A stretch of 64,000 nt of DNA from Megascapheus bottae (GCA_024803745.1 JANJXV010000010.1:32607025-32671024); one strand, 5' to 3'. Positions 33,776-46,651 are shown, counted from the stretch's first letter. Made by a program: numbers and translations. Notes: generated by a model not told the origin, from the sequence alone.

Positions 33776-36445
33776 GTCAGCAAAATAGAACAACAGACAG
33801 CTGGTACTTGAAAGGGATGGAATGAGCTCCGGGGGAAAAGGGTAGATGAAGAGGAGAAGAGGGGGAAAATGCAGACAAGAATCTGAATGAAACAGAAATT
33901 TCTCTGAATCTGGCTGGAATAAGTAACAACATGTGAGGAAGCTTAAGGGATATGTTGATTTCCCAGAATTTAAAATTCATTCAATAACTAGTTTCCACTA
34001 AATTCCTTCCTTAAGAGTAGAACATTTGGGTTACTCAACCCATTAAGGGTTAACTGCTGATGAACCACTGACTTGTTCTAAGGAATGCAGTGGCTCATAT
34101 TTAATTTGCATATCCTGGAAGCATTTTTTTTTCTGATAATTATTTACTTTGAAATCATATCATCTTGCCCTTGAATCTCCAAACTGTGAGCTCAATAAAC
34201 CTCTTTGTAAGGTTGTCCTCCTTTGGGGTATTTCCTTATAGTTATGAAAAGATTAATACGTGGCCCTTTCTTTCCAAGTCCTTTTAGCATTGACTGATCT
34301 AGTTAGTGGGTTTTCTTTTTATCTCTGTGGCTAATTTCATGGCCTGGATTGACAAATGGTTTTGGTTATTGACTTCCGTTATGTCCCCATTGAGTTCAAA
34401 CGGATGGTACAAGATGCAGAAGTTAAATCCAATTTGCTGCTTGAACATAGGGAAGATTCTGGAAAAGGCCTGCATATTGTAGGCAGTTTGTAATGTCATT
34501 CCCAATGAAACCAACGATGTTGTCTTGGGAAAGAAATGTGCTGATAACATGTTATTCTTTTGTTTTGAGAAATCGTCATTGTTCCTTGCTGAAGAATGAG
34601 CACGCTTGCAATCTTGAAACAGCAGTTGGGCAGGTGGAGTGGAAGATGAAGGCACAATATCTTCCTGAGAGTTTTTGCATTCTTCAGAGAGTTTGCATTC
34701 TTGGAAAGTTTCAAAATTCTCTGCTGTGTTTAAATGTTCTCATTGTAATGAGGAGCAGGTCCACATCACCACGAAACAGTTGAGTGGTGTGGTAATTGTG
34801 GAGAGCTGAGGTGCTACAAAACTGACCTAGGACCCACTGTTCTCTTGCAATGGGGGACTCTTTGATAGTAATGGGTTTTAAAGGCCAGTATATCTTTGGA
34901 CCATTTCTTCCAGGAAAATGTAAAGGTTTATCTGAAGGGCCTTGGGTTGACTGAGATTAATTTCCTGTCTTTGCTAAGACGAGGAGTGCTATTATGCAGA
35001 GAAAATTATGTTAACACTATACACAGAAATGATAAAGGAGATAGATGAAAAAAAATCAAGCATTTTTGTTTTCCCAAGCAAGAAATAAAGCCATTTTTGC
35101 TGTTAGTGGGAAGAAAATAAATTGAAACTTGTGCTTTTTAGAGAATAATTCTCTCTTGAGAGTAAAGCAGAAGTATATGAGAATTTCTAGATTTGTGAAA
35201 TAGTTATGCAAGGACATAGTTCAGCTATATAATTCCTCCTCATTTCCATTATTAACTGAAATTACAGGCTTAGAGGAGGAAAAATAAAGTATTCATAGGA
35301 CCAAGCTTGATGCATTCAAATCTTTATGGGTCAGTGCATGGTGCTAAGTGAAATCTGGAATGAAAAAGATGCCTGAAATGTAGTTGTGTCCTCAAATAGC
35401 TTCAGATTCTGGAGGGGGTGGGAGCTGATGCATCCTGGCACATGTGGGGGCAGCATAAAACATGACATAGCTCCGGGGTGTGGCCAAGCCAAGTGTGATC
35501 CCGGTTAAAGTTCATGGTTCTGGATGAAGGGAAAAGGAGACATTGATAGAGGTGAAGGTACTTTGGAGGTGGTTCATGATCAATTGGAAGAGTAATGTGT
35601 TGTGATTGTCTGATACTTTTAGTTTGTGGAACACATTATACAATCATTTGCAGTACTGAATTTTAAAAAAGTTTCCTGTTTCTGAGACAAGCATTTGAAG
35701 GGTTTCTGGAAATTGCGACAAATGAAGAAGTGGGGTATGGAGACTCTGGGTCTTTTAGTAATGCACTTACTGGGATTTACAGTTCCTAAGCATTGTTTAC
35801 TTTGCATCAAGGTTTGGGGGGGGTTATATGACATGAAAGTTTTTCAGAATCAGAAGAGAAAATGAACATGATCACCTCTACTTTGGCATTGTTTAGTGTG
35901 CTGTGACTTAGTTGTCTGACCAATGCTAAATCAATCACTGGAAGCAAGAGTCACGGGGATAGTGTCTAACATTTGCCAAAGCTTTCCTGTCACCAGGCCC
36001 TCTTCTAAGCACTTACTTACTTTTAGTAATTCATTTTTGTAATGAAAAGAGATCAAATATGTCACATTTATGTTCTGCAATAAACAGGATAGCAGTTGGT
36101 AGGTCAGGTTTCTGGGGAAGCAGACTCCATGGATAGAGATGTGTGAGATGGAGGCTAATCAGGTATTGCTCTTGGAAACAACATCATGGCTGATGTAGAA
36201 GAACTTGCATTGTAATGAAAGATTGTCAAAACTGAGATCTCAGCTGATCTCGGCCATAGCACCAGGCTTGTGAATCACTGCATAGGCTACTAGTATTTGT
36301 ATGTAAGAGGAGTCGACAAATAGGGTGTCACCCAGGAGTTATTTTGGTAGGGAGCATGATCACTGCTTCTACCACTTAGATTTTCTCCGTGTCAATTCAT
36401 CATTTTCCCTGGAACTCTTACTTCTATTAGCATAGTTGTAGGCTT
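33776..36445. other. Unassigned intergenic sequence
   Basis: No gene or named repeat recognised in 2.7 kb. Overlapping short open frames around 34300-34780 show no family motif. Confidence 0.4.
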
Positions 36446-36693
36446 TAATAAATTTTTTTTGTCGTTGTTTTTTTCTGTTGTGGGACTTGTACTCTGGGTG
36501 CTGTCCCTGAGCTCTTCAGCTCAAGACTACCACCCTACCCCTAGAGCTACAGCACTACTTCTGGTTTTCTAGTGTTTATTTGGAGATAAGAGTCTCACCG
36601 TCTTTAGTGCCTGGGCTGACTTTGAAGCACGATCTTCAGATCTCAACCTTCTGAGTAGCTAGAATTCCAGGCATGAGCCACCGTGCCCAGCTT
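36446..36693 (-). mobile_element. Dimeric 7SL/ID-like SINE, full length
   Basis: On the plus strand it runs from a T-rich tail through TGTCCCTGAGCTCTTCAGCT (ID-like half) to GAGTAGCTAGAATTCCAGGC and ATGAGCCACCGTGCCCAGC (7SL-like head). It is moderately diverged. Confidence 0.92.
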
Positions 36694-37491
36694 TTAATTT
36701 AGTGGATTAGTCAATGGATTCTAGCAACTAATTTCCCAAATCCCATGATTGTCTTTTCCAATTAGGCTGACAGATAATTTGTCAACTAACCCTGGACACA
36801 TTTGAAAGTGAAACAGAGGTGTTATTAAACATTACTCATTTAGAAAGCAGGCATCAACAAGGGCTACCCTAAGAAAACTGGGACATATGGACACTTGTAA
36901 TTTATGCCACCCAGCTGTCAGAATTTTCTTTCTACAACTCTTCCCTGACCCTGTCACTTGCTTTCCATACAGCGTGTCTTAGGGGAAACCATGAACTGCT
37001 CAGAATGACTGCAGCATTCTGTTTTGCTTGGCTGAGTTTCTAGTTGTTAATCAATTAGCTATTGGTGTCTTTGGAAGTTTGGGGCGAGTTTCCAGTAAAT
37101 AAAGTCTTCCAGGTTTAGATCACTTTGGGGGATCATAGAGAAGGCAAACTTCCAGATTTGCCAAACTGAGACCCAGTACTTAGAATGTGCTGACCTGGAG
37201 TCCTCTGAGTTAGTTCTGCTCCAGCAACCAATGGCAGCCCTATGAGCCACCACCCTCACCATCACCCATCCTTCAATCTCAGCTGTCATTGCTCTGCCAC
37301 TGTCAGATCAGTGATTGGCAAAGGCAATGAAGCAGCTTCACAAATAGCTGAAAAAAGCATGACATGGCCATCGGCTATCACTAGTTCCATCTGCATTTCC
37401 CACATAGCTTCTGTTTTTCATGACGAATAGGAAGAAATAATCCCGACTAGAATTCATTTACTTTTCTTTCACTGGTGGAAGAAGGTATTTT
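36694..37491. other. Unassigned intergenic sequence
   Basis: No gene or repeat family recognised. Confidence 0.4.
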
Positions 37492-37600
37492 TGTTGTACC
37501 AGGCCTGGGACTTGAACTGAGGACCTGGACACTGTCCCTGAGCTTTTCTGCTGGAGGGTAGTGCACTGTCACTTGAGCCACAGCTCCACTTCCAGCTTTC
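37492..37600 (-). mobile_element. Partial SINE (ID-like half)
   Basis: CCAGGCCTGGGACTTGAACT, GACACTGTCCCTGAGCTTTT and CACTTGAGCCACAGCTCCAC form the ID-like half on the minus strand. It stops at CCAGC, where the microsatellite begins. Confidence 0.85.
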
Positions 37601-37690
37601 CTTCCTTCCTTCCTTCCTTCCTTCCTTCCTTCCTTCCTTCCTTCCTTCCTTCCTTCCTCCCTCCCTCCCTCCCTCCCTCCCTCTCCCCCT

Positions 37691-37768
<78 letters not shown>
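37597..37768. repeat. Compound (TTCC)n (TCCC)n (TC)n (TTTC)n microsatellite
   Basis: About 170 bp of pyrimidine repeats changing unit three times. It ends in the poly(T) of the next SINE, so it probably grew from that SINE's tail. The 138-codon Arg/Glu-rich frame across it is not a gene. Confidence 0.97.
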
Positions 37769-37772
<4 letters not shown>

Positions 37773-37995
37773 TTTTTTTGTGGTCCTGGGGTTTGAACTC
37801 AGGGACTGGACATTGTCTTTGAGCTCTTTTGCTTAAGGCTAGCACTCTATCACTTTGAGCCACAGCTCTACTTCCAGTTATTGAGTGTTAATTGAAGGTA
37901 AGAATTTCATGGGGACTCTTCTGCCTTTACTGGCTTCAAACCAGTCCTCCGATCTCAGCCTCCTGAGCTGTTAGGATTCCTATGGCAAGAGCCAT
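37769..37995 (-). mobile_element. Dimeric 7SL/ID-like SINE
   Basis: T-run, then TGGTCCTGGGGTTTGAACTC, TAGCACTCTATCACTTTGAG, GACTCTTCTGCCTTTACTGG and GATCTCAGCCTCCTGAG. It is the full dimer on the minus strand, with a slightly damaged 7SL-like head. Confidence 0.88.
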
Positions 37996-38267
37996 AGGCA
38001 CTTGGAGAGAAAGTATTTTTTCAAATAGCTTTTGTGAGAAAACTATTCTTTTCATTAGTATCTGAAATATTTTTAATGTGAAATTCTTATTATATAAAAA
38101 TCTACATTCATCAGAGAAAGATGAGAAATACAGAGTAGCAGAAGGAAAAAATACATACGGCATTCAAGAGGACAGACTGCTTCAATTTCATGTTCAAAGA
38201 GTATAATCAACACCTAGATGAGCTGGAGGAGAAGGGTGGGGCTGCCTGGTACAGGCTTGAGAATCTG

Positions 38268-38450
38268 AGTGTGGGCAGGGAGTGTGGCCTAGTGGTAGAG
38301 TGCTTGCCTAGAATGCATGAAGTCCTGGGTTCGATTCCAGGGTACCACATGTACAGTGGTGCTGTGGCTTAAGTGGTAGAGTGCTAGCCTTTAGAAAGCT
38401 CAAGAACAGTGCCAAGGCCATGAGTCCAAGCCCCAGAACAGGCAGAGAAG
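38268..38450 (+). mobile_element. ID-like SINE with internal deletion
   Basis: Head GGGAGTGTGGCCTAGTGGTA, B box GGGTTCGATTCC and second half CTTAAGTGGTAGAGTGCTAG. About 20 bases between the two halves are missing compared with other copies. Confidence 0.88.
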
Positions 38451-38519
38451 GGGAGGGGAAGAAAAAAATCTGAGTGATATTAAAGGATTTGCTGAATCAT
38501 CTTAATACTATATACATAT

Positions 38520-38665
38520 GCATATATACACATATATATATTATATATTAGGTAGAGTCTTCTTATGTAGCTCAGCTCAGGCTATTTCTATCCTTCAACT
38601 ACCTCCTACACATGAGGCTGCGATTATAGGAATATACCACCATACTCCACTTACATTTAGACTTT
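38520..38665 (-). mobile_element. B1-like SINE fragment with AT-rich tail
   Basis: After an (AT)n stretch at 38515-38550, TCTTATGTAGCTCAGCTCAG, CAACTACCTCCTACACATGA and GCGATTATAGGAATATACCA give the reverse complement of a diverged 7SL-derived monomer. Confidence 0.6.
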
Positions 38666-38778
38666 TGAACAGTCCACACGATTTGATGAGGTTGGCTTTT
38701 ATTTATTCTTCTGACTGACCACTTTATTGATGGAGATTCAGATTCTTTAGGTGACATGTAATAAAGCAGTACACTTTT

Positions 38779-38970
38779 TTTTTGCCAGTCCTGGGTTTGA
38801 GCTCAGGACTGCTGAGCACTGCTCTTGGTCTTTCTCAAGGCTAGAGCTCTACCACTTAAGCCTCAGCACCACTTCTGGCTTTTTTCTATGTTTGTGGTAC
38901 CAAGGAATTGAACCCAGGTCTTTGTGCATGCTAGGCAAGCACTCTACCACTAGGCCAAACTCCTGGCCCC
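38779..38970 (-). mobile_element. ID-like SINE, full length
   Basis: Complete copy on the minus strand from poly(T) to CTGGCCCC. Flanks AAAGCAGTACACTTTT (38763-38778) and AAAGTAGTACATTTT (38971-38985) are a diverged TSD. Confidence 0.92.
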
Positions 38971-38985
38971 AAAGTAGTACATTTT

Positions 38986-39580
38986 AAGCACTTAATACTT
39001 CAAAATATTATAATCTTTTGGCTTTTTTGTGTAGGGAAACAGTAAGGGCACATAATCTAAAGAATTTGTTCACAGAAGGATTGCATATACATATGTATAT
39101 ATGTATCTTCTCTCTCTCTATTTCTCCCAATAGTACTATAGTTATAATTTTCACTTCAATCTTTTTATTAGGGAAAAGTGATTTTACTTTCATTCTACAG
39201 TTTAGCTGGCTAATGTGGGATTAAATTAATGATATAGTATTTCTAAGGAAAAATGCTAAAAGAAATATTTATCATGTATCTAATTCTAAGCAGGTCTTTA
39301 CCCAATACAAATACCATAAATTAACAAGGAAATGTTCAGAATGTGGCATATGACTGAACTGTGATATTATATTCCTAGCCAATATGATAATTTTCTTGAC
39401 CTATGAAAAGTTAAGTCTGTGTCAGAGTCTTTCTGACTGATGTTAGAAAATTGTCAGGATAAGTCAGAATTGTGATGGGCCCTGGAAGATTGACTCTTCA
39501 AGACTAAAATTGCCAAATGATCCCCAGGAATGACATATTCTGGAGACTGAACATTTCTTAATTTAAAAATCAATGTCAAA
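38986..39580. other. Unassigned intergenic sequence
   Basis: No gene or named repeat recognised; a short TATATG run lies near 39085-39105. Confidence 0.4.
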
Positions 39581-40082
39581 GTGAAGGCCAACTTTTTAAA
39601 AATATTTTTATTGTAATTTATAAAAGGGTTACATGATATTTGCCAGATAGAAGGTACATTAATTCACATACATTGATACCCTTTCACATGTCTTGGTCCC
39701 CATTACTCTCCCCCCACCCCCCCATCTTGGTTTTCCCCCCTTCCCTATCCAATTTCAAATAACCAAATAAAAATATATCCAATATATCAGATAACGAAGT
39801 GAGATACTGTAACAATATGATATAACCAAGGGACAGCAAAAGAGATGAGAGATAACATAGTACATTAAGGACAACAATCATTCATTATATGGCTTTTGTT
39901 TCAATATCCTGGAGGTCCTTTCAATTAGCTTCGTACTATATGGCCTTATGTATCAAGGTTTTGCTCTATTGCAAATCTCTGCTAGTAGAGCCCAAGGTTT
40001 CTACTGATTATGACAAATGAGGGAAACCATTGGGCCTAAACTCCTTTGAGTCTGGCTTACTTCACTTAATATGATTATTTCT

Positions 40083-40278
40083 TTTTTTTTTTTTTTGCCA
40101 GTCCTGGGATTGAGCTCAGGGCCTGAGCACTGTCCTTGGACTTTCTCAAGGCTTAAGCTCTACCACTAGAGCCTCAGCACCACTTCCGGCTTTTTTCTAT
40201 GTATGTGGTACCGAGGAATCGAACCCGGGTCTTCATGCATGCTAGGCAAGCACTTTAACCACTAGGCCAAACTCCTGG
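40083..40278 (-). mobile_element. ID-like SINE inside L1, perfect TSD
   Basis: Complete SINE on the minus strand within the L1 at 39600-41722. TSD CTTAATATGATTATTTCT is perfect at 40065-40082 and 40279-40296. It is younger than its host L1. Confidence 0.96.
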
Positions 40279-40296
40279 CTTAATATGATTATTTCT

Positions 40297-41720
40297 AAGT
40301 CTTTCCATTTCCTAATAAATGGGTCAATGTCGTTTTTTCTGACAGCAGCATAGAATTGCATTGTGTACAAATACCACAACTTGTTGATCCACTCATCAAC
40401 TGAGGGACATCTAGGTTGGTTCCATATCTTTGCTATGGTGAATAATGCTGCAATGAAATTGTTGTGCTAGTGGATTTAGTATGCCCTTGTTTCTGGATGG
40501 TTGGGTAAATGCCAAGTAGTGGAATTGCTAGGTCATAGGGGAGCTCTATGTTTAGCCTTTTGAGGCACTGCCATACTGCTTTCCATAGTGGTTGAAGGAG
40601 TCTGCACTCCCACCAACAGCGAAGTAGGGATCCCTCCTGACCACATCCCCTCCAGCATCTGTTGTTATTAATTTTCCTGTTCCTGGCCATTCTAACTGGA
40701 GTGAGGTGGAAGCTTAAAGTTGTTTTGATTTGCATTTCTTTTATGACCAGAGATGTCAAGCATTTCTTCATGTGTCTATAGGCCATTTTTGTTTCTTCTT
40801 CAGAGAAGACTCTCTTTAAGTCTTTGGCTCATCTTTTAATGGGATAGTTGTTACTTTGGAGATTAGTTTTGGAGTGATTCAATTTTTTGAGCAGTTGATA
40901 TATTTTAGATATGAGGCCTTTATCCATTGTATGGTTGGTGAAGATCTTCTCCCACTCTGTAGGCTTCCTGGTTAATTTACTAGCTATGTCCTTTGCCATA
41001 CAAAAGCTGTGCAGTTTAATGCAGTCCCACTTATCCAGCCTTTCTCTGATTTGTTGTGTTTCTTGGTCCTTATTAAGAGAGTTTCAACCTGTGCCAAGGA
41101 GGCCTAGTGTATCTCCTATTCCTTCTTGTAAAGTTTTCAGTGTGTCAGCTTTTACCTCCAGGTCTTTGATCCATTTGGAGTTAATTCTAGTGCAGGGTGA
41201 CAAAGAAGGATCTAACTTTAGTTTTCTGCAGGTGCTTAACCAGTTCTGCCAGCACAACTTGTTGAAGAAGCTATCTTTCTTCCATTCTATTTTTTTTGGC
41301 TCCCTTGTCAAAAATTAGGTGGCCATAGGTCTGTGGGTTAATATCTGGGTCCTCAGTTCTATTCCATTGGTCTTCTGGCCTGATCTTGTGCCAGTACCAA
41401 GCTGTTTTGATAATTATAGCTCTGTAATAGAGTCTAAAGTTTGGTATTGAAATTCCTCCTGTGCTGTTCTTTCTGCTAAGAAGTGTTTTTGCTATACGGG
41501 GTCTTTTATTATTCCATATGAAATTTTGGATTACCTCTTCTATTTCTTTAAAGAATGCCATTGGGATGTTGATGGGTATTGCGTTGAATTTGTAGATAGC
41601 CCTTGGCAAGATTGTCATTTTCACGATGTTGATTCTTCCAATCCAGGAGCATGGGAGGTTTTTCCATTTCCTTAGTTCTGCTTAATTTCCTTTTTCAGGG
41701 TTTTAAAGTTTTCATCAAAA
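40297..41720 (-). pseudogene. L1 ORF2 C-terminal remnant, broken
   Basis: Open pieces on the minus strand at 41271-41624 ([36 protein letters not shown]), 41084-41311 and 40433-40786 ([34 protein letters not shown]) are the thumb-to-C-terminal part of ORF2, including the cysteine-rich motif. Frame changes near 40430, 41090 and 41290 separate them. No reverse-transcriptase catalytic site is present because the element is truncated. Confidence 0.92.
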
Positions 41721-41787
41721 AGGTGAAGGCCAACTTTTTAAGAAAGTAATTGTCATCTTCATTTATTCTGTTCTACATTACTTTCTT

Positions 41788-41792
41788 TCAAA

Positions 41793-41839
<47 letters not shown>

Positions 41840-41841
41840 AT
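41788..41841. repeat. (AAAT)n microsatellite
   Basis: About 13 AAAT units in a row. Confidence 0.97.
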
Positions 41842-42361
41842 GTAACTTACTCTTTGTAGTGGGATCTTTCTTTACCATTGGTCCCTCAATATTGCTAAGA
41901 GGAATTTCGAGTAGGATTGAGGTCTTGCTTGCAATTGAGGTGGCTTCTCATCTTCTGCCTTCTGGAAATTGAAAGCATCAACTCACAGGATATGAGTATG
42001 AGAGATGGTACAGCCTTTTCTCCCTTTAGACACCAACTTCAGGGCTGGTGTTCTACCATCTGAGCCATGCTTCTAGTTCCCAGAACAAACTTATAAATCT
42101 ATCACACTAACTGTATTGTATTGTACAACGGTGGCAAAAGCCTTATGCAAATATAATAGTTAACTAATGCTATGATCCTGTCGGTAGGGTTAGAAGCTCA
42201 TTTAGGTTTTCTAGTTAAGCTCTAGGATCTGGAGATCTGGTGTTTCAGTATTATGCACCACCATTCCATAATAGCCAATCTAGCCACAAACTTGCCTTTA
42301 TCCATTCCCTCTTAAAAGACCTCTTCTGTCTCTAGTGTGAGGAGAATTCTATGCTCTAATA

Positions 42362-42365
<4 letters not shown>

Positions 42366-42401
<36 letters not shown>

Positions 42402-42490
42402 GTACAACATACCACATATATAATGTACAACACATATCACATATATTGCATATATCACATATATAGCATATGTAACAGCATATACTACAA
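42366..42490. repeat. (GT)n tract followed by ACATAT-rich repeat
   Basis: GT units at 42366-42398, then imperfect ATATCACATATA-type repeats to about 42490. Confidence 0.9.
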
Positions 42491-43559
42491 TGTATATGAT
42501 ATGTTAGCAGCTACCTTTTGTAATCTCTACCTTTCATTTCTCTGAATAAAAGAAGCAGAAAATTTGGATAGTTTCTCATGTGGGAGAGAAGGATAGATAA
42601 GGGTGAAAAACAACCAACAAAAATTTTTTGTGTGTGAAATTCTGAGATGAACATAAATCTAAGTTGAAATGTACACATTTTAGCAGCTTAAAAAGTCTTA
42701 AGTTACCCATGTCTCATATGGAAGGAAAAGAATTTGAATCACAACCAAAAGAGCCCTTGGCAACCAACAAATGATATGCAAAACAGGGGCTGCCATTTTC
42801 CTAACCAGACCCACTCCCACTTTCTGTTCAAATTGTCTGTGTAATTACTACCTTTTCTCACCTTTTTAATTGGCCATTTCCTATGCATTGCCAAGAATTC
42901 TGATCAGCCTAAGCTCCATGTTGGCATATTTAATAATACTTTTCTTTCTTCCCCATTTTTTTTTGTGGCTCTGTATGCTTGTAAAGTCTTACTTAGATTC
43001 TCTCACCCACTCTTGGTACATTTGAAAGACTTCTTTCTAATCTTGAGTTTTTAACTGTGCTATGCTCCTGCTTGTACCTTAGTTATATCCTGCCTTAATG
43101 CCACAATTCAATGTTGAAAGAATGCTGATGATTCTTCCTGGGAAATCCACAGGAAGCTGGTAAATAGGACTTGCATGCCAGCCTTGCCATGTTCCCTACA
43201 TGTACTTCTTTTAACATCCTGTGAGTTTGGGAACAAATACTGACTGGATCACATTGGTTTTTAACATAAGCCAAGAACATATATTATAGAGCTTATTGGA
43301 CCCAATACATATTTATATGGTCTGAAAGGAAATAATTTTTAATTATAAGCCATTTTTTGATCCAAATGGAAAACATGTTTTTTTTTTCCACAGCTTTTCT
43401 TTAGTTCTGTTAGAATTTCTTACTCCTCTGGTCTTTCCCATCCTTTTAAGAGAATGGGATGAATGGTCTAAAGAATACTTTTCTTTTTTAAGAATGCTTT
43501 CTTATTTATGTTCATTTTTATACAAACATGCCTATAAAATCTTAAGATTATTGTTTTTG
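42491..43559. other. Unassigned intergenic sequence
   Basis: No gene or repeat family recognised. Confidence 0.4.
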
Positions 43560-43796
43560 TTGTTGTTGTTGTTGTTTGTGGGTCATAGGGTTTGAATTTG
43601 GCCTGGGCACTGTCCCTGAGCTCTTCAGCTCAAGGCTACCCACCCTACCCTTGAGCCAAGCCCTACTTCCTATTTTCTAGGGGTTAATTGGAGATAAGAG
43701 TTTCAGATCCTTCTGTGCCCTGGCTGGCTTTGGACCTCCATCTCAGCCTCCTGAGTAGCTAGGATTACAGGCATGAGCCACCACTTCTGGACAGGA
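43560..43796 (-). mobile_element. Dimeric 7SL/ID-like SINE with (TTG)n tail
   Basis: The tail is (TTG)n at 43552-43578. The body follows on the minus strand: CACTGTCCCTGAGCTCTTCA, GGGGTTAATTGGAGATAAGA, TGAGTAGCTAGGATTACAGG and CATGAGCCACCACTTCTGG. Confidence 0.93.
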
Positions 43797-44744
43797 TTAT
43801 TGTTTAAATGAATGGTGGACCTGTACCTTGTAATATCCAATTCTATAATGTATTTGTTTTTGTGTTGGACATTTCAGGTTTATTTTACTCATTAAATGAT
43901 TCAAAATAGTAGCCATAGGCTTTAATAACAGAATTTCTACTTTGATCTAGCTTTCTTAATTAAAGGAAATACATTTGAGATTTTATTTCATATGGGTTTC
44001 CATATGTTATATAAAGAAATTGGCTGATCTTGAGCCTGAACACCTAGAGGGAGTCTCTAAACCCTGACACAGTATGAGAAGTCAGAATAGCTTTGTTATT
44101 TGTGATGGACCTTTGATTGCACCTGAGTTTATGTTAGTGAGTTGAGTTATGATATGTCTCTGAATAGTTTCAGGATGAGGCTGCCAATATCAGAAAGTCC
44201 AGCCACATCATTAAAGGCAGGAGATTGAATTCAATTCTGAGGCCAATGATTCGATACATCAGGCCCACATAATGAAACACCAATAAACAGTGAACTCAAT
44301 AAATATTGAACTTAGTAAGCTACCTGGTTGGTAATGTACATCGGCAGGCTTGGAGAGTAATAATATCTCGTGACTATCTCTACAGGGAAAGATAATGGGA
44401 ACTTTGCATTTGGAATGCTTCCGGATTTTGTCTTTTGTGTTTTATTTCTTCTTTTTTTTTTCTTTAATTGGCTGGTTCTGAGTTTAACTTTTTTCCCCTA
44501 TAATAAAATGAGAACTGGAAGTGCAGCATTTTCCAAGGTCTGTGAATCATTGAAACTGAGAAAGTAGTAGAACCCCAGGAAGTGATAAATAATGTGTTTA
44601 GAAGTTCACGGGGAGAAAGGTAGATGAATGAAGAGAAGGTAAGTGGGGAGCAGAATGGAGTCGGGAAGTCAATGTATATCCCTCGAAAATTAAGAAAAGC
44701 AAGGGAAGAGGTGGGTTTGGAGGGATGGATAAGAATGTTGAAAG
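43797..44744. other. Unassigned intergenic sequence
   Basis: No gene recognised. A purine-rich stretch at about 44605-44720 resembles the 3' UTR-like sequence near 33830-33910 and may be old L1 3' UTR, with low confidence. Confidence 0.35.
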
Positions 44745-44942
44745 GGGGGACCACTAGTTTGGTCTAGTGGTAGAGTGCTCACCTAGCATGTATGAGCATC
44801 TGGGTTCAATTCCCCGATACCACATACACCGAAAAAGCTGGAAATCATGCTGTGGCTCAAGTGGTAGAGCATTAGCCTTGAGAGCCCAAGGACAGTGCTC
44901 AGGCCCTGAGTTCAAGCCTCAGGACTGGTTAAAAAAAAGAAA
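44745..44942 (+). mobile_element. ID-like SINE
   Basis: TTTGGTCTAGTGGTAGAGTG head, B box GGGTTCAATTCC, second half CTCAAGTGGTAGAGCATTAG and an A-rich tail. It is slightly diverged at the 5' end. Confidence 0.9.
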
Positions 44943-45000
44943 GGGGTGGCATTGATTGAAACTCATGACACTCATAAATTGCCTCGTAAATTGCAGCTTC

Positions 45001-45617
45001 ATCCCTCAGTAAATGATTGGATCAAGAAGATGTGGTATTTTTACACAATGGAATTCTATATGCTGCCATCAGAAAGAATGCCATCGCCCCATTTGTAAGG
45101 AAATGGAAAGACTTGGAAAATATTCTATAAAATGAAGTAAGTCAGCCCCAAAGGAACATAGGCTCAATGGTTTCCCTCATTTGTAATAATTAGTGCACAT
45201 CTAGGACTCTCCTGGCAGAGGATTACAAAAGCTCAATACCTAGGTACGTAAGATCATATAAAATGAAAGGATCTCTAGGATATGGAAACAAGAGCATTAG
45301 CTTGTGTGCTTGTTGTTCTTAATGTACTATGTTATTTCTCTTCTGGTCTTTTTTTTGCCCTTTGGTTAATCTTATATTGTTACTGTATCTGACTTTGTTA
45401 CCTGGTATATTGTATATATGTTTATTTATTTGAAGTAGGAAAGAGAAGGGAGGAAAACAAGATGATTGGGGGGGGGAAGGAAATGAGGACAAAAACATGA
45501 GAAGGAGTATCAATGTGTGAAAAGTAATGCACCTAGTATCTGGCGAATATAACTGCAACCCTTCTATACATGACCCCTACAATACAAAATTTAAAAAAAT
45601 TAAAATGGATACTTTAA
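45001..45617 (+). mobile_element. LINE-1 type B 3' end
   Basis: From the ORF2 C-terminus (GATCAAGAAGATGTGGTATT, TGGAATTCTATATGCTGCCA) through the 3' UTR to an A-rich end. Flanks TAAATTGCAGCTTC (44987-45000) and TAAATTGCACCTTC (45618-45631) match at 13 of 14 and are probably the TSD. Confidence 0.92.
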
Positions 45618-45631
45618 TAAATTGCACCTTC

Positions 45632-46596
45632 TTTGTACAAACTTCTTAAAGATAATAAAAAAGAATATAAATAAATAAATGGCCAGAAGTGTAGTTGGCC
45701 TGACAATTACGGCTGGTATCTGGAGTGAGGACTGTTTAGAGGACAACAATGTTTTCAGCCTGCAAAGTTTGATCTGACTTCAGGTGGTTGGCATTGGAAG
45801 TGATCTGCAATGCAAAGACCAATTAGGCAGCAATGGAAACAACATGGTTAGCACAGAATTATTGTTCAAAAATTTTAGCAAAATGACTTCCTACTGACTA
45901 GGACAGTCCTATTTTACCCTGGAATTAAATTAAATAAGCTCGGTAAAATCTATAATATTGTGACATATTACACTAACATATCTAAAAGGATCATTAACAC
46001 AATTTATTTAAGTTTTGTCTTGTAAAAAAACATTTGTTGAAAAGCAGGTGCTATGAATAAAGCCCCAAACTAAATCTGTGAAGATTATTTTGGGCTAAAA
46101 TACTTAAAAATTGCACTGCAAGGAAAATCAGAATGGAGAACATCACCATTTAGCAGAGTGATTCTGAATGTTACCATATATTCCAACTGCAAAGAATAGA
46201 TTCTCAATTAAATCTATTATGTTTTTTCTAAACCACAAAAGAAGAGTCAATTGAAGATGTCTGCTTTTAATTTATTAACAATAAGATATGGCTTTCAAGA
46301 AGACTGCAGGCAATTTAATATGAACTTAAAAATCCATTCTTGGACCCATGAGTGTATTTTACAGAGTGTGGCCTCAAGCTACTGTTAAAAATAATGTCAA
46401 TAAATAGTATACACTTAAAAATTATTGAAAAAGTCTTCTATGCACTAACAGAATCACCCTAGATAAGGCAAATATGGATAACAAAATGAATGCCATGTGA
46501 TTATATACCATTTTACTCAGAATATGAATAGAAGTCCTTAGTGAAGCAAAAGTGACTTTCCTAAAAAGAATCCTTTCCTTTAAGACCTCCCTTGTA
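45632..46596. other. Unassigned intergenic sequence
   Basis: No gene or named repeat. A short (AAAT)n run lies near 45670-45682. Confidence 0.4.
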
Positions 46597-46599
46597 TTT

Positions 46600-46651
<52 letters not shown>

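Larger units (their letters stand above)
39600..41722 (-). mobile_element. LINE-1 type B, 5'-truncated, perfect 19-bp TSD
   Basis: A 2.1-kb element on the minus strand (1.9 kb without the SINE inside it). TSD GTGAAGGCCAACTTTTTAA is perfect at 39581-39599 and 41723-41741. It covers the 3' UTR and the C-terminal half of ORF2. It resembles the type B part of the element at 54.7-56.7 kb closely. The perfect TSD and low divergence suggest recent activity of this lineage. Confidence 0.96.

Noticed and set aside
37447..37863. 138-codon minus-strand Arg/Glu/Lys-rich frame
   Set aside because: It spans two SINEs and a pyrimidine microsatellite; the composition comes from the repeat.
41788..41841. CRISPR-like or regulatory direct repeats
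   Set aside because: It is a plain (AAAT)n microsatellite. No spacer-repeat pattern exists anywhere in the window.
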